The notes under the pieces: generated by a model
What the model was told of the DNA's origin: nothing
The model's input: only the letters and a program-made list of their open reading frames with translations
Database searches by the model: none
Position numbers and translations under genes: made by a program
Part shown: positions 17,244 to 26,028 of the stretch, piece by piece
How the letters are laid out: each line of letters starts with the position of its first letter
Numbering within the stretch: the stretch's first letter is position 1
From: CAUZIZ01 sp965219005
Lineage (GTDB): Bacteria; Acidobacteriota; UBA6911; RPQK01; JAJDTT01
DNA: 64,000 nt
Assembly: GCA_965219005.1 (NCBI GenBank)
Contig: CBDCMS010000001.1
Location: 108,405-172,404, forward strand
Reading direction: 5' to 3'

Positions 17244-18632
17244 GAGCGTGTATCGTGGGACATTGCCCTCGCCTGAAGCCCAGATCTCTGGCTGCGATCT
17301 GAGCCTACGTCGGTCCTCATTCTCTCGAAAGGAAATCCATCGGTCGACACTGAAGTAGGGGCTAGGATCTCCTGATCGCGGGATTCCGGGCTGTCTTCGA
17401 GTGCCCTGGGGCAGCTCCATGATGGTTCGGTACTCGTAAAGGATGCCGGTGACGCCGGGAATCGTTTCCAGTTCCTCTACCAGCCGCTCGCGGACCCGTT
17501 GTGGCTGTTTACCCCGACCGTAGGCGGGCTCTGGAAAGGTCCGGTAGAATCCCCCGGGGTGGACGTACAGTCTGACTCCTGCCCGGCGGCAGGCGGGACC
17601 ATAGTCTTGCCGCAGAGACTGCTCGATGGGAGCGAGGCCCAGCCCATCCTCCTGGCTCTGCAGGTAGCCCATGGCCCTTTGCGTGCGGTGCGGATACAAC
17701 CCTCTTCCGGCGACATGACCCACCAGCAGGTCATCGATGATTCCCTCGGAGACCCAGGCTCGCCAATCGATCTTGAGGTTGCCGAAGGGTGGACCCAGAT
17801 AATCGCCCTGAGGGACTCCGACGCATAGATTCTGCCCTCTCTTTCCGAGGTGGGACTTGAGCTCGCGTAGGAAGGTCGTGAAGTACTCTCCCCTCAAGGC
17901 CCTCCATTTCTCCAGATCGAAGGTCTGCCGCAGGATGTCCCGGCCGTAGCGACGTCGGTATTCCTGGACGATCGGCTGGTTGAACCCGAACTCGTCGGCG
18001 TGCCGGGCTGGCGGCGAATGGGATCGAAGGCTCAGGTAGACGCCGTCGAACCGAAACCGGTCTGAGAAGGTCCGGATAACGTCGAGCATGTAGTGGCGGA
18101 CCTGGGGATAGGCATATTCCATCACTCCCCAGTGATGACGTCGTCCATCGATCGTCAGGGACCGATCGCAGGCCAGGTACTGCGGATTCTCCGCCGTAAA
18201 ACGAGACTGCCACGGAAAGGGAACCGAGTCCCCGTAGAGAACTTCGGGAGGGCAGCCCTCATCCAGCACCGTAACCCAGACATAGGAAGCGATTTCCTGC
18301 TCCCTCAAGGCATCGACGACCGTCTCCAACAGCCCTGAATCCCAGGCTGCCTGAGTCGTTTCGAGCCACCTGTGATGGGTGTCGGCAGTGGGGTTGAACC
18401 GGTGAAAAAGCAAGACTCGAAAGTCGTCGGCACGGAAAAAGACCTTCCGAATGCCGCCAGCCTTCCACCTCCTGGCGGCCTTGCGGACCTTGTCCGGTGT
18501 GTCCAGCAGAGCCACGCCCTCGAAGTCTCCCACAATCACGTCCCCCCAGCTGATCCGCATGACCTTCTCCTTGGGCGCTGCAGCCAGGGAGCAGCACACC
18601 AGGATCAGTGGTCCGACCAGGTTTCTGTGCAT
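17127..18632 (-). CDS. Secreted GHL-type glycosidase-like protein
   Basis: A 501-residue protein with a signal peptide (MHRNLVGPLILVCCSLAAA). Barrel motifs are GGIRKVFFRADDFR (57-70), RFRFDGVYLSLRSHSPP (191-207) and GVTGILYEYRTIME. The layout, a TIM barrel with FDGVYL at a beta-strand end, resembles the neighbouring gene at 15552, though overall similarity is low. It is convergent with that gene and overlaps its coding end (17127-17243), so the two may interfere or share antisense transcripts. Substrate unknown. Confidence 0.65.
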   Translation of the reverse strand: MHRNLVGPLILVCCSLAAAPKEKVMRISWGDVIVGDFEGVALLDTPDKVRKAARRWKAGGIRKVFFRADDFRVLLFHRFNPTADTHHRWLETTQAAWDSGLLETVVDALREQEIASYVWVTVLDEGCPPEVLYGDSVPFPWQSRFTAENPQYLACDRSLTIDGRRHHWGVMEYAYPQVRHYMLDVIRTFSDRFRFDGVYLSLRSHSPPARHADEFGFNQPIVQEYRRRYGRDILRQTFDLEKWRALRGEYFTTFLRELKSHLGKRGQNLCVGVPQGDYLGPPFGNLKIDWRAWVSEGIIDDLLVGHVAGRGLYPHRTQRAMGYLQSQEDGLGLAPIEQSLRQDYGPACRRAGVRLYVHPGGFYRTFPEPAYGRGKQPQRVRERLVEELETIPGVTGILYEYRTIMELPQGTRRQPGIPRSGDPSPYFSVDRWISFRENEDRRRLRSQPEIWASGEGNVPRYTLSSLRGLAGPSKFQRQVIQVVDEGFYLLDSQRFGPSLVE

Positions 18633-19221
18633 TCTGCGTACCTTTTGTAAGATGGTCCCTCCTTCTTCCTTGGGCGTGGCGTCATCCAGCGATTTGAGTT
18701 ACGGCATCGGCGTGCATGGATCTGTGTCCACCAGCCAGGATCGAGTCCTCTCCTTGTCCCGCTCATTGTACCTTGGACATTCTCTGTGCATATTCTTCAC
18801 AGATCTCTTCGTGCTACCCTCATTTGGGTTGGGTCCAGACTTCTTCTCTGCTCATGAGGACGTTTTCGGAGCGCCGGCAGATGACCAGACCCCGTTTCGA
18901 TCAGTTTCCTCGAGACACACAAGGGCATCCCAGACAGCCTGTGGTTCAGGGGCGTCCTCCAGGAGGCCGGGACGCGTGCAATTCGGTGTGATCCTGAGCC
19001 AGTACGCTTCCGGGCGGTCGTTCATTTCGACGTTTCCGGGCAAGATCTGAGTGACCGGTTCTCGAGAGCAGTCATTCCGAGAAGCCAACTTTGCCACTCT
19101 GAGACGAGGGGCTGCTACGGCCCCCAGTGGGGGCACTATTGCTCCGTCGAAATCAAGCTATGAGTAGGGAGGTCTGCTATAGTCGCAGCAGTTCCTCCGG
19201 AAAAAGCCTGAAAGGGAAGCG
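18633..19221. other. Intergenic stretch, no assignable gene
   Basis: A 94-codon frame at 18852-19136 on the minus strand is unrecognised. A possible extended -10 (TGCTATAGT, 19175-19183) lies 39 bp before the sigma-factor remnant at 19222. Confidence 0.4.
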
Positions 19222-19514
19222 ATGTCTTGGAGAGGCTCGGGCCGGGGTCCTGTCGGTGGTGAGGCGTTTTCGACGACCCACTGGAGCATGGTTCTGGCTG
19301 CAGCTGGCGGCCAAGACTCAGATTCCCGGAGAGCCCTGGCCACCTTGTGCGAGACCTACTGGTACCCGGTTTACGCCTATGTGCGGCGCAGAGGATACGA
19401 TCCCGAGTCTGCGCAGGATCTAACCCAAGGCTTTTTTGCCCGCTTTCTCGAAAAAGAGTCCGTCAAGGCCGCCAGGCGGGAACGAGGCAGGTTCCGCAAC
19501 TTCCTTCTGGACCC
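19222..19514 (+). pseudogene. ECF-type sigma factor, truncated after region 2
   Basis: The start, with FSTTHWSMVLAAAGG, LCETYWYPVYAYVRRRGYDP and SAQDLTQGFFARFLEKESV, matches the long ECF-like sigma factors of planctomycete/acidobacterial type. Homology ends at RFRNFLLDPA. Region 4, which contacts the -35 box, is missing, so it cannot direct transcription. The frame runs on to 19650 through unrelated sequence. Confidence 0.75.
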
Positions 19515-19784
19515 AGCAACGCAAACATCTCGGGTTTTCGCGAAATGTTCCGTTTCCAGTCAAAAACGAGCGCCCTCCGCAAATGCCCAGTCCGGACGGC
19601 CTCGAGGCCGCGACGGCTCCAACCCAGCTGGCGAGCGTAGCGGAACATAGCGGAACAACTTCGGGTGGTTGTCCTAGCCCCCCCCCGTACCCCCCTCGAA
19701 CAAGGGGTGCCAGTGGAAAACCGGGGACACAACCCCTTGTGGACTGGGCATTTTACCGATAGCGAGGGGAACCGGAACAATCGG
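19515..19784. repeat. Insertion joining a sigma-factor head to a transporter tail
   Basis: Contains cggaacatagcgg and an agcgaggggaaccggaacaa-type stretch, echoing words of the tandem repeat at 546-956 (gggaaccgggacaaacgggg, and cgctatgttccg in inverted form). Also gttgtcc and accccttg inverted words. No coding content is recognised. Confidence 0.45.
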
Positions 19785-19979
19785 GAAAGCGCGTGCAGTG
19801 CGCGTGTTGCTATTTCGGGCAGCACCCTGAGCTTCGTCTGGCCCACGACTCATGGGGCCCTCGCTGACAACTTCGGGTTCGAGGCCGCATTTATCTTCGC
19901 CCTGGTGGCAGCGCTTTTCTCGCTCGTCCTGATTTCGAGATTGCCCCGGGCAGAAGCAAGAGGGAAGGTCGAGTCCTAG
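19785..19979 (+). pseudogene. MFS transporter C-terminal remnant
   Basis: The frame reads SFVWPTTHGALADNFGFEAA, then FIFALVAALFSLVLISRLPR and AEARGKVES. This is the last two membrane helices and tail typical of major facilitator permeases. Everything upstream is gone. Confidence 0.55.
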
Positions 19980-20042
19980 AGCGGCCAAGGGTGGGGACAA
20001 AGATCAAGTGTGACGTGGTCAAACCGAATAGGAGGTCTTTGG

Positions 20043-20456
20043 ATGACACAGCAGGAACGCACTATCCTGGCTCCGGAGCAGCTTCATTCCCCCGATGGTG
20101 AGTACTCCTGGGGGATAAGGGTCAGGGCTGGCTCTCTGATCTTCCTGGCCCAGACCGCCCTCGATTCGGAAGGTGTTCTGGTAGGCGAAGGCGACGTGGC
20201 GGCTCAAACGCGACAGGTCTTCGAGAATATTGGTCACGTTCTCGCCAGCGGTGGTGCCTCCTTCAGCGACGTCGTCGAGTTCGTCACCTATCTGGTGGGG
20301 ATCGAATCGGTCGAGCCCTTCCTGGAGACCCGGAGCGAGTTGTTTCGGGAGTTCTACCCTGACGGGGACTATCCCACCAACGCGCTCCTCAACATCCATT
20401 CCCTGGGTGGGAGCAAGGCACTGGTGGAGATCAAGGCGATCGCTGTCCTGCCCTGA
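20043..20456 (+). CDS. RidA/YjgF family protein
   Basis: 137 residues starting at ATG 20043, which has a strong ribosome site (aggagg, 7 nt upstream). Family features are the early IRVRAGSLIFLAQTALDSEG, ENIGHVLASGGASFSDVVEF and the end NALLNIHSLGGSKALVEIKA. Canonical RidA proteins deaminate reactive enamines, using an Arg in an R-A-x-V-like motif. Here the corresponding segment is TNALLNI with no Arg, so it may be one of the non-RidA subfamilies. Cytoplasmic, monocistronic. Confidence 0.8.
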   Translation: MTQQERTILAPEQLHSPDGEYSWGIRVRAGSLIFLAQTALDSEGVLVGEGDVAAQTRQVFENIGHVLASGGASFSDVVEFVTYLVGIESVEPFLETRSELFREFYPDGDYPTNALLNIHSLGGSKALVEIKAIAVLP

Positions 20457-20572
20457 AGGAATTGCAGCTGGATCCTCGGCCCGGCTCTTATCCTCAAAGT
20501 GTTCCAGCAGCCGCCTATTCTAGGCCCGGATGATGGCATCGCAGCAGTCGATGTCTCATGAACAATCCCCGC

Positions 20573-23545
20573 TCAGGGGCCGGTCTCTTCATACTCGATC
20601 GAGACCGATTCGAGGATTGGAGAGTTGGCCGACTGGGGACTGACCAGGCTGGCTTTGTATTGGATCCATCGGGCCTGGCCAGCCAGTGGCGTCCCGGGCT
20701 CACTGTAGTACGTTCCCGGCCCGGAAGGGCCAATCCAGGGAGCCGCTTCCAACTGCTTCCTGCTCGGGGCTCCTCTCAGCTGGAACTCCAGGGAGGTCCG
20801 GTGAGGTGTTCGTCCGCTCCAATTGAGGCTTCGCAGGCGGACGGAGCGGCCTGCGTCGAAGACGGGCGAAACGTAGTCGTAGCGGTCGCTCCTGTCGTAG
20901 GCCTGACCGATGTCCACACCGGCAAAGCCATGGGGACCGCGTGAGGGGAGGGCGGTTCTCCGTAGCGGGGAGAAGCCTTCAGGCCCTCCCCAGTAGAGGA
21001 AGGAGTCGGTGCGGTGATTACCGTCCTTCTGGTGGCACTGGAGAAGGATGTCGACGTGTCCATCGCGATCAAAGTCCGATGCCAGCACGCCAGCGGCCGA
21101 GTCACTGGCTAGGCGGGTCACTCGGTCGGCAGAGAAACCACTCTCACTGTTCCAATAGATGTAGGAGGGATTGCTTCGCGTATCTCCGCCATGGTAGCTG
21201 CTGACGACCAGGTCCAGCAGACCGTCCCCGTTTAGATCCGCGGCCGCCGACTTGGACGCTCCCAGTACCGGCAAGATCGATCGGTGCGCCTGGGAAAAGG
21301 GATGGTCTGGATCTCGTCCTCCCCAGTAGATGAAGGCGTCACCGCGCGGTGACCCACCGTAAATGAGCGGGAGGCCATCCTCGGTGTGCATGGTGTCGCG
21401 AGGGGTGTCCAGATCGAAGAGGTTGGCGGCGATCAGGTCCAGATGGCCGTTACCATCCAGATCGGCCACCTGCACCGAGACCGCGGCCCGGACCGGGAGT
21501 CGTGTGTGGTTCTCCGGATCGAAACCTCCGGAGCTGTTCCAGTAGATGAGGACCTGCTTGTTGATGCCGGCGAACACCAGGTCCACCCAGCCATTCTGAT
21601 CCAGGTCGCCCAGGGTAAGACCCCTGAGGTCGGTGGCAGGAAGCGCCAGGCGATTCGCCTCACTGAACCCGACAGGCCCTCCCCAGTAGACGTGCGTCAC
21701 GCTGCTGCCCGCCCTCCACTCGGCCAGGGCCAGGTCCAGGTAGCCGTCCCGGTTGAGATCTGCGGCGCGTCCCGCCATGCCGCGGCTCCAGAGGAGGGTT
21801 TCATCCCGAACCGAGTAGCCTTCTGGTCGCCCCCAGTAGATCACCGAAGAGAACGATAGATCCACCCGGCCGTCCTGGTCGAAATCCACTGAGGTGTAGG
21901 ATCCTCCTCCTCGGGGGAGGTCCTCTCGCCGCCCGGCGTCGAACCGGCCGCCGTCGTCGCCCCAATAGATGTAGACCGGCGTCGGGGACGTTCCGTCGCG
22001 CTTGTTGAAGAACACCAGGTCCTTTTCGCCATCCCGGTTCAGGTCCTCGGCCAGGATCCCGGTGGCTCCCCAGCCGGGCAGCTCGGTCCGACGTCCCGGG
22101 TCCGGCCCCTCGGGGCCGCCCCAATAGACATAGGACTCGGTGGCATGGCTGATGCCCGTCTCGGCAGGCTTGCGGACGGCGCCGTCGCTGTAGTGGGCAA
22201 AGAGCAGTTCGGCATGGCCATCGCCGTCCAGGTCCTTGATGGTGCAGTCGGCCGCCCAGCGGGTGGGGAGAGCGGTCCTCCAGTTGGCTCGGAACTCTCC
22301 GGCGTGCCCCCAGTAGATGTAGGAGATGCCTCCGGCGGAATTGGCAAAGACGATGTCCGGATGGCCGTCTCCGTTGAGGTCCCCAGTGGCCGCCGCCTGG
22401 GCCCCGACCGTGGGAAGACGAAGCTTCCGGTGTGGGCTGTACCCATCAGGTGAGCTCTGGTAGACGAAGGAGTCGATGGCCACCGTCTCGACAATCTCGT
22501 ACTGATCGAACTCCAGGTCCCGCAAACGACGGGAATTGGCCAGGACGATCTCCGGGAGGTCATCCCCATCCAGGTCACCCAGGGCCAGTCCAGAGCTACG
22601 CTCGCCGGGCAGGAAGAGGCTGGCCCCGCCGGAGTAACGCCCACCGGCGCTGCCCCAGTAGAGCAGAGCTCCCCCTTCGCCTTCCTGGTTGCCCTCCATG
22701 GCGAAGACGATCTCCGGGAACCCGTCCTGGTTGAGGTCGGCCACTTCAACGTCACGAGCATTAATCGTCTTCAGGGAGCTCCTGTCAGATTTACGGTATC
22801 CGTCCGCCGAGCCCCAGTAGATGAAGGACTTCTGATAGCGGTCGACGCTCATGTGGAAGCTGCGTCCACTGTTGGCGAAGACCAGATCGGCGTGGCCGTC
22901 CCGGTTCAGGTCGGACGCCGCTACGGCCTCTGCTCCCCGAGTGGGGAGTCCGCTGCGGCGAGACGGGTCGAAGCCGGCTGAGCTTCCCCAGTAGATGAAG
23001 GAATCCAGGTCGGTCCGGGTGTAGTTGGAGCGGTTGACCACAACCAGATCCAGGAATTCGTCCCCATTCAGGTCTGCGGCCGTCCCGGATATGGCGCCAT
23101 TGGCGGGCAGGCGGAGGCGGCGGTCTGGATCGAAGCCGTCCTGGCCCCAATAGATGAAGAGGTCGACCTTGTCGCTGCGGTCGTGGTCGCTGGGGAAGAC
23201 GACATCCAGGTTGCCGTCATCGTTCAGATCCCAGAGGTTGATGAGACGAACACTGCCGTCGGCGGCAACGTAGGTGTTGACTCCGCCGTCGGCGAAGCTG
23301 CCGTCTATCAGCTCCACGAAGCTGGATGTGGTCCAGGTCTTCGAATCCTGTGCGACCGCCTGGGGGAGTGCGTGTGTGAGACAGCAGGCCAGCACTCCCA
23401 TCGCCAGGGTGTCACTTAGACGCCGTCTGCTGAGATCGCCATGATGGCCCAGTGATGCCATGCGCCATAAATTCTGAACCAGGGAGCTCGCACCGCGAAG
23501 ACCCGGTGCAAAACTTGTGGCGCGTCGCACAACTATGTCCACCAT
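20573..23545 (-). CDS. Large secreted FG-GAP/VCBS-repeat protein
   Basis: 990 residues from the first ATG; an alternative ATG at 23461 (MASLGHHGDL) would give a more normal signal peptide ending ALPQAVAQ. Most of the protein is about fourteen repeats of the form DLNGDGHPDIVFANS followed by FIYWGS or YVYWGG and GFDPxxRxxLP. They are calcium-binding FG-GAP/VCBS blades, presumably forming two stacked seven-bladed propellers. The last ~110 residues (RSLNWSGRTPHRTSLEFQLR) are a distinct beta domain. Probably an adhesion or carbohydrate-binding surface protein. Confidence 0.8.
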   Translation of the reverse strand: MVDIVVRRATSFAPGLRGASSLVQNLWRMASLGHHGDLSRRRLSDTLAMGVLACCLTHALPQAVAQDSKTWTTSSFVELIDGSFADGGVNTYVAADGSVRLINLWDLNDDGNLDVVFPSDHDRSDKVDLFIYWGQDGFDPDRRLRLPANGAISGTAADLNGDEFLDLVVVNRSNYTRTDLDSFIYWGSSAGFDPSRRSGLPTRGAEAVAASDLNRDGHADLVFANSGRSFHMSVDRYQKSFIYWGSADGYRKSDRSSLKTINARDVEVADLNQDGFPEIVFAMEGNQEGEGGALLYWGSAGGRYSGGASLFLPGERSSGLALGDLDGDDLPEIVLANSRRLRDLEFDQYEIVETVAIDSFVYQSSPDGYSPHRKLRLPTVGAQAAATGDLNGDGHPDIVFANSAGGISYIYWGHAGEFRANWRTALPTRWAADCTIKDLDGDGHAELLFAHYSDGAVRKPAETGISHATESYVYWGGPEGPDPGRRTELPGWGATGILAEDLNRDGEKDLVFFNKRDGTSPTPVYIYWGDDGGRFDAGRREDLPRGGGSYTSVDFDQDGRVDLSFSSVIYWGRPEGYSVRDETLLWSRGMAGRAADLNRDGYLDLALAEWRAGSSVTHVYWGGPVGFSEANRLALPATDLRGLTLGDLDQNGWVDLVFAGINKQVLIYWNSSGGFDPENHTRLPVRAAVSVQVADLDGNGHLDLIAANLFDLDTPRDTMHTEDGLPLIYGGSPRGDAFIYWGGRDPDHPFSQAHRSILPVLGASKSAAADLNGDGLLDLVVSSYHGGDTRSNPSYIYWNSESGFSADRVTRLASDSAAGVLASDFDRDGHVDILLQCHQKDGNHRTDSFLYWGGPEGFSPLRRTALPSRGPHGFAGVDIGQAYDRSDRYDYVSPVFDAGRSVRLRSLNWSGRTPHRTSLEFQLRGAPSRKQLEAAPWIGPSGPGTYYSEPGTPLAGQARWIQYKASLVSPQSANSPILESVSIEYEETGP

Positions 23546-23563
23546 TCGATGTCGGAGAACGCC

Positions 23564-23572
23564 ACTATAGCA
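23564..23572 (-). promoter_or_regulatory. Candidate extended -10 of the FG-GAP gene
   Basis: TGCTATAGT on the minus strand, about 18 bp before ATG 23545; the same word class precedes 7009, 15552 and 19222. A start this close favours the 23461 ATG or a very short leader. Confidence 0.3.
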
Positions 23573-23665
23573 GCTGGTCGTCGAGCGTGCCCCCCCTTAT
23601 GACAGGTCCGGAGAATTCGTTTGAGACGGCTTCCTACTTTCTGCTATACAATCAAGCCAAGGACT

Positions 23666-23780
23666 ACATCGTGATCTGGCGCGAGCTGACCCAGGGACGG
23701 GACCGGGGCTACAGCCGAGAGGACATGGAGAAGATCCTGGGGAGGAACTTCCTGCGGGTCTTCAGGGCCAATAGTATCAG
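23666..23780 (+). pseudogene. Membrane dipeptidase (M19) C-terminal remnant
   Basis: The frame reads RGYSREDMEKILGRNFLRVF, the diagnostic end of M19 dipeptidases (RGYSEEDIRKILGGNFLRVF). The preceding residues (YIVIWRELTQGRD) are diverged. The fragment runs straight into the start of the following gene at 23789 in another frame. Confidence 0.65.
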
Positions 23781-23788
23781 GAGGAACC

Positions 23789-25243
23789 ATGAAGAATCTG
23801 ACCCGACGGGAATTCCAACAGATCACCGGCATCACCCTGGCGTTCTCTCCACTTTTCGGGGGAATCGCTTGTGGTCCGGGCGAGACCTCCCGCCCCGACG
23901 CATCTTCTCCAGAAGCCGCTCCGGCTAAGGGACCCCTCACGATGACGCTGGGACCGGCCGATGTCACCATTCCGCCGACCCAGCCCGAGGGGGACACTTG
24001 GCGCTACGGCCTGGGTTTCCCCTTCCAAGTGGCAGCCGGCAAGGTGGGGCTTTTCGCCGGTCTGCGGGGCAAGCGGGGCCACGACTTCGAGGTGGGCACG
24101 GACGTTATTCTCTTCAGTGATCTGTCCCAGATCTCGGCCGAAGGGGCGATTCCCATCTCCCGCAACCACGACGAGAAGAATCCCAACTCCAGTCCCGCCG
24201 GCGCACCGTCCATCATGGTCAAGTATCCGGTCCAGGGCGGCTTCGTCCCCGCCGAAGCGAAGCTCGAGGATGGCTCTCCCCATCCCCACGCCGGGACCGG
24301 CTTCGGCCTCTGCCAGGCCATCGCCTGGACTGCAGATCAGGAGAGCGTCTTCCTGGGTAACGAGATGTATGCGTATCTCGAGGTCTATCAGCTGGCCTAT
24401 GACGACGAGGGTGGCTTTCGGATGATCGGAGAGGAGCGGATTCCCTACGGCGAGCTTCTGGAGGGTGCGGTATTGTCTAATCCGGGCCTCACCAATGCCA
24501 TCGCCGATGGGGAAGACCTGCTCTACACCATGGGCGGAGGGATCGAGGACGGACGCGGCTCGGGTCTCACGCGGTGGCGCCGGCTAGACGGAAAGTGGAG
24601 ACCCGTCTCCTGGGTTCCTGTCACCGAGCCCGACGGGTCCTTCGAGCCCAGCGTCATCCGCGACCTGGACGGAAGCCTCCTCTTCTGTGCCCGGGGAGGG
24701 AGGGACGAGCTCGGACGGAGGCGGCTGCAGTCCCGAGTCTGGCGATCCCAGGACGGCGGCGAGAGCTGGAGCAAGATCATTCACGTGGAGGGTGCCGTGG
24801 GGGGCTGCCCCATCACCCTCAATCAAGCCGCCGACGGCACTCCCTACATCGCCGCCAATCTGAACGAGGTCACCCTGCATCCCCTGAGCGAGAGCGCCCG
24901 GCCCAAGAAGGACGATCGAGGAATCGTCTACGCGGCAGCCGCCGGCCGGGAGAAGCTCTGCTTCTGGCCCCTGAACGAGGCCAGGGACGCTCTGGAGACT
25001 CCGATTCTGGTCCGCGACTGTGTGGCCGAGTTTGGCCTGGCGCCCTCGGGCGACTTCTGGGCGGTGGATCATCCTTCGGCCATGACCGTGCTCCTGGGCG
25101 ACGGCCAGTGGCACAACGTCATCGGCATGCGGATCTGTGACACCGCCGAGGTGAGGAACGGTGCCGATCCCGTCCCACAGACCGGTTTCTACGTCGAGGA
25201 GGTCCTCTCGCCGGGGAAGCCCATTCCGCTGTGGAAGTTCTGA
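23789..25243 (+). CDS. Tat-exported BNR-like lipoprotein
   Basis: 484 residues. The N-terminus combines a twin-arginine motif (TRREFQQ) with a lipobox (GGIAC), so it is probably folded before export and then lipidated. Sialidase-like propeller motifs: WTADQESVFLGNEMYAY, FEPSVIRDLDGSLLFCARGG, WRSQDGGESWSKI and PYIAANLNEVTLHP. The FEPSVIRDLDGSLL/CARGG pattern resembles an F/YRIP-type Arg region, but active residues are unproven. aggaggaacc precedes the ATG. The 3' end faces a hairpin shared with the convergent gene. Confidence 0.7.
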   Translation: MKNLTRREFQQITGITLAFSPLFGGIACGPGETSRPDASSPEAAPAKGPLTMTLGPADVTIPPTQPEGDTWRYGLGFPFQVAAGKVGLFAGLRGKRGHDFEVGTDVILFSDLSQISAEGAIPISRNHDEKNPNSSPAGAPSIMVKYPVQGGFVPAEAKLEDGSPHPHAGTGFGLCQAIAWTADQESVFLGNEMYAYLEVYQLAYDDEGGFRMIGEERIPYGELLEGAVLSNPGLTNAIADGEDLLYTMGGGIEDGRGSGLTRWRRLDGKWRPVSWVPVTEPDGSFEPSVIRDLDGSLLFCARGGRDELGRRRLQSRVWRSQDGGESWSKIIHVEGAVGGCPITLNQAADGTPYIAANLNEVTLHPLSESARPKKDDRGIVYAAAAGREKLCFWPLNEARDALETPILVRDCVAEFGLAPSGDFWAVDHPSAMTVLLGDGQWHNVIGMRICDTAEVRNGADPVPQTGFYVEEVLSPGKPIPLWKF

Positions 25244-25254
25244 CACGCGGGTTC

Positions 25255-25273
25255 GGCCTTTCTGAGAAAGGCC
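25255..25273. terminator. Bidirectional hairpin between convergent genes
   Basis: GGCCTTTCTGAGAAAGGCC: perfect 8-bp stem, 3-nt loop, no T run, between the stops at 25243 and 25333. Confidence 0.4.
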
Positions 25274-25332
25274 GCTACAGAAGACCCGTTCTCCTGGATT
25301 GGTTGTAGTGGCCGTTCTGCGAGCGACCCGTT

Positions 25333-26028
25333 CTATGACCGGCCTTGCTGCTCGCTCCGATTCGGCGTGAAACCCACCCTTGCGATTTCCCGGTGTTTGA
25401 CCTCCAGCAGGAGCCCGTCCAGCTGTATCGACTCCCGTGTGGACCCTGCTGGCTGTCTCAGAGTCAGCTCGAATCTGTTCTCGCCGGTCTGGACCTGAGA
25501 GGGTTTCAGCAGACAATCCAACCAGTGTCCCTGGGTGTTGGCTTCCAGCTTTCCGACGGGCGCCAGCTGGGGAAGGGCGTTGCCGTTGAGACTGGACTCC
25601 AGATCCTCTCCGCCCACCAGTCCCACCAGATGGACTCGTAGTCGCAGTTGGGACACCGATTCCTCCTGGACATCGCTGCCCACACGCCAGGTGACGCTGA
25701 GGCGCTCTCCCGGCTTGCACTCCAGGGCCCGTTCCCTCTTGTTGAGGTGGTCTGCGCCGTAGATCTTGTCCAATCCGGCGATGATGTCGGCATCTCCGAT
25801 TTCCCGCAGTATCTGGTGATCTGGATCGAAGAGGTTGAAGGTGTAGAGCCCATCGACACCCGCGCTCCACGCACTCATGGCCGCTCCCCGCCAGGCGGCA
25901 AGCATCCCCGGCCAGGAATTGACCGCTTCCCAGTGGGAGTTTTTGGCCGCATACCATTCCTCGACCGTGTCATAGCCGCTGTCCAGGAAAGCCCAGTGCT
26001 GCCAGAAACCCCACTCCAGACAGGTCAA
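25333..26028 (-). pseudogene. GHL-type glycosidase, C-terminal part only
   Basis: 231 codons. The start (MTCLEWGFWQHWAFLDSGYD, MSAWSAGVDGLYTFNLFDPD) aligns with the end of the barrel in the gene at 15552 (AAASGYYWEGAQTLYLFNFD). It is followed by a beta-sandwich tail with ECKPGERLSVTWRVGSD. The first ~300 residues, with the catalytic region, are missing. Homology ends at the edge of the IS91-type element, whose insertion probably removed the 5' half. Confidence 0.65.

Noticed and set aside
24584..25957. 457-codon frame on the minus strand
   Set aside because: Spans the BNR gene in antisense, a hairpin and the glycosidase fragment in another frame; composition is low-complexity Arg/Gly-rich.
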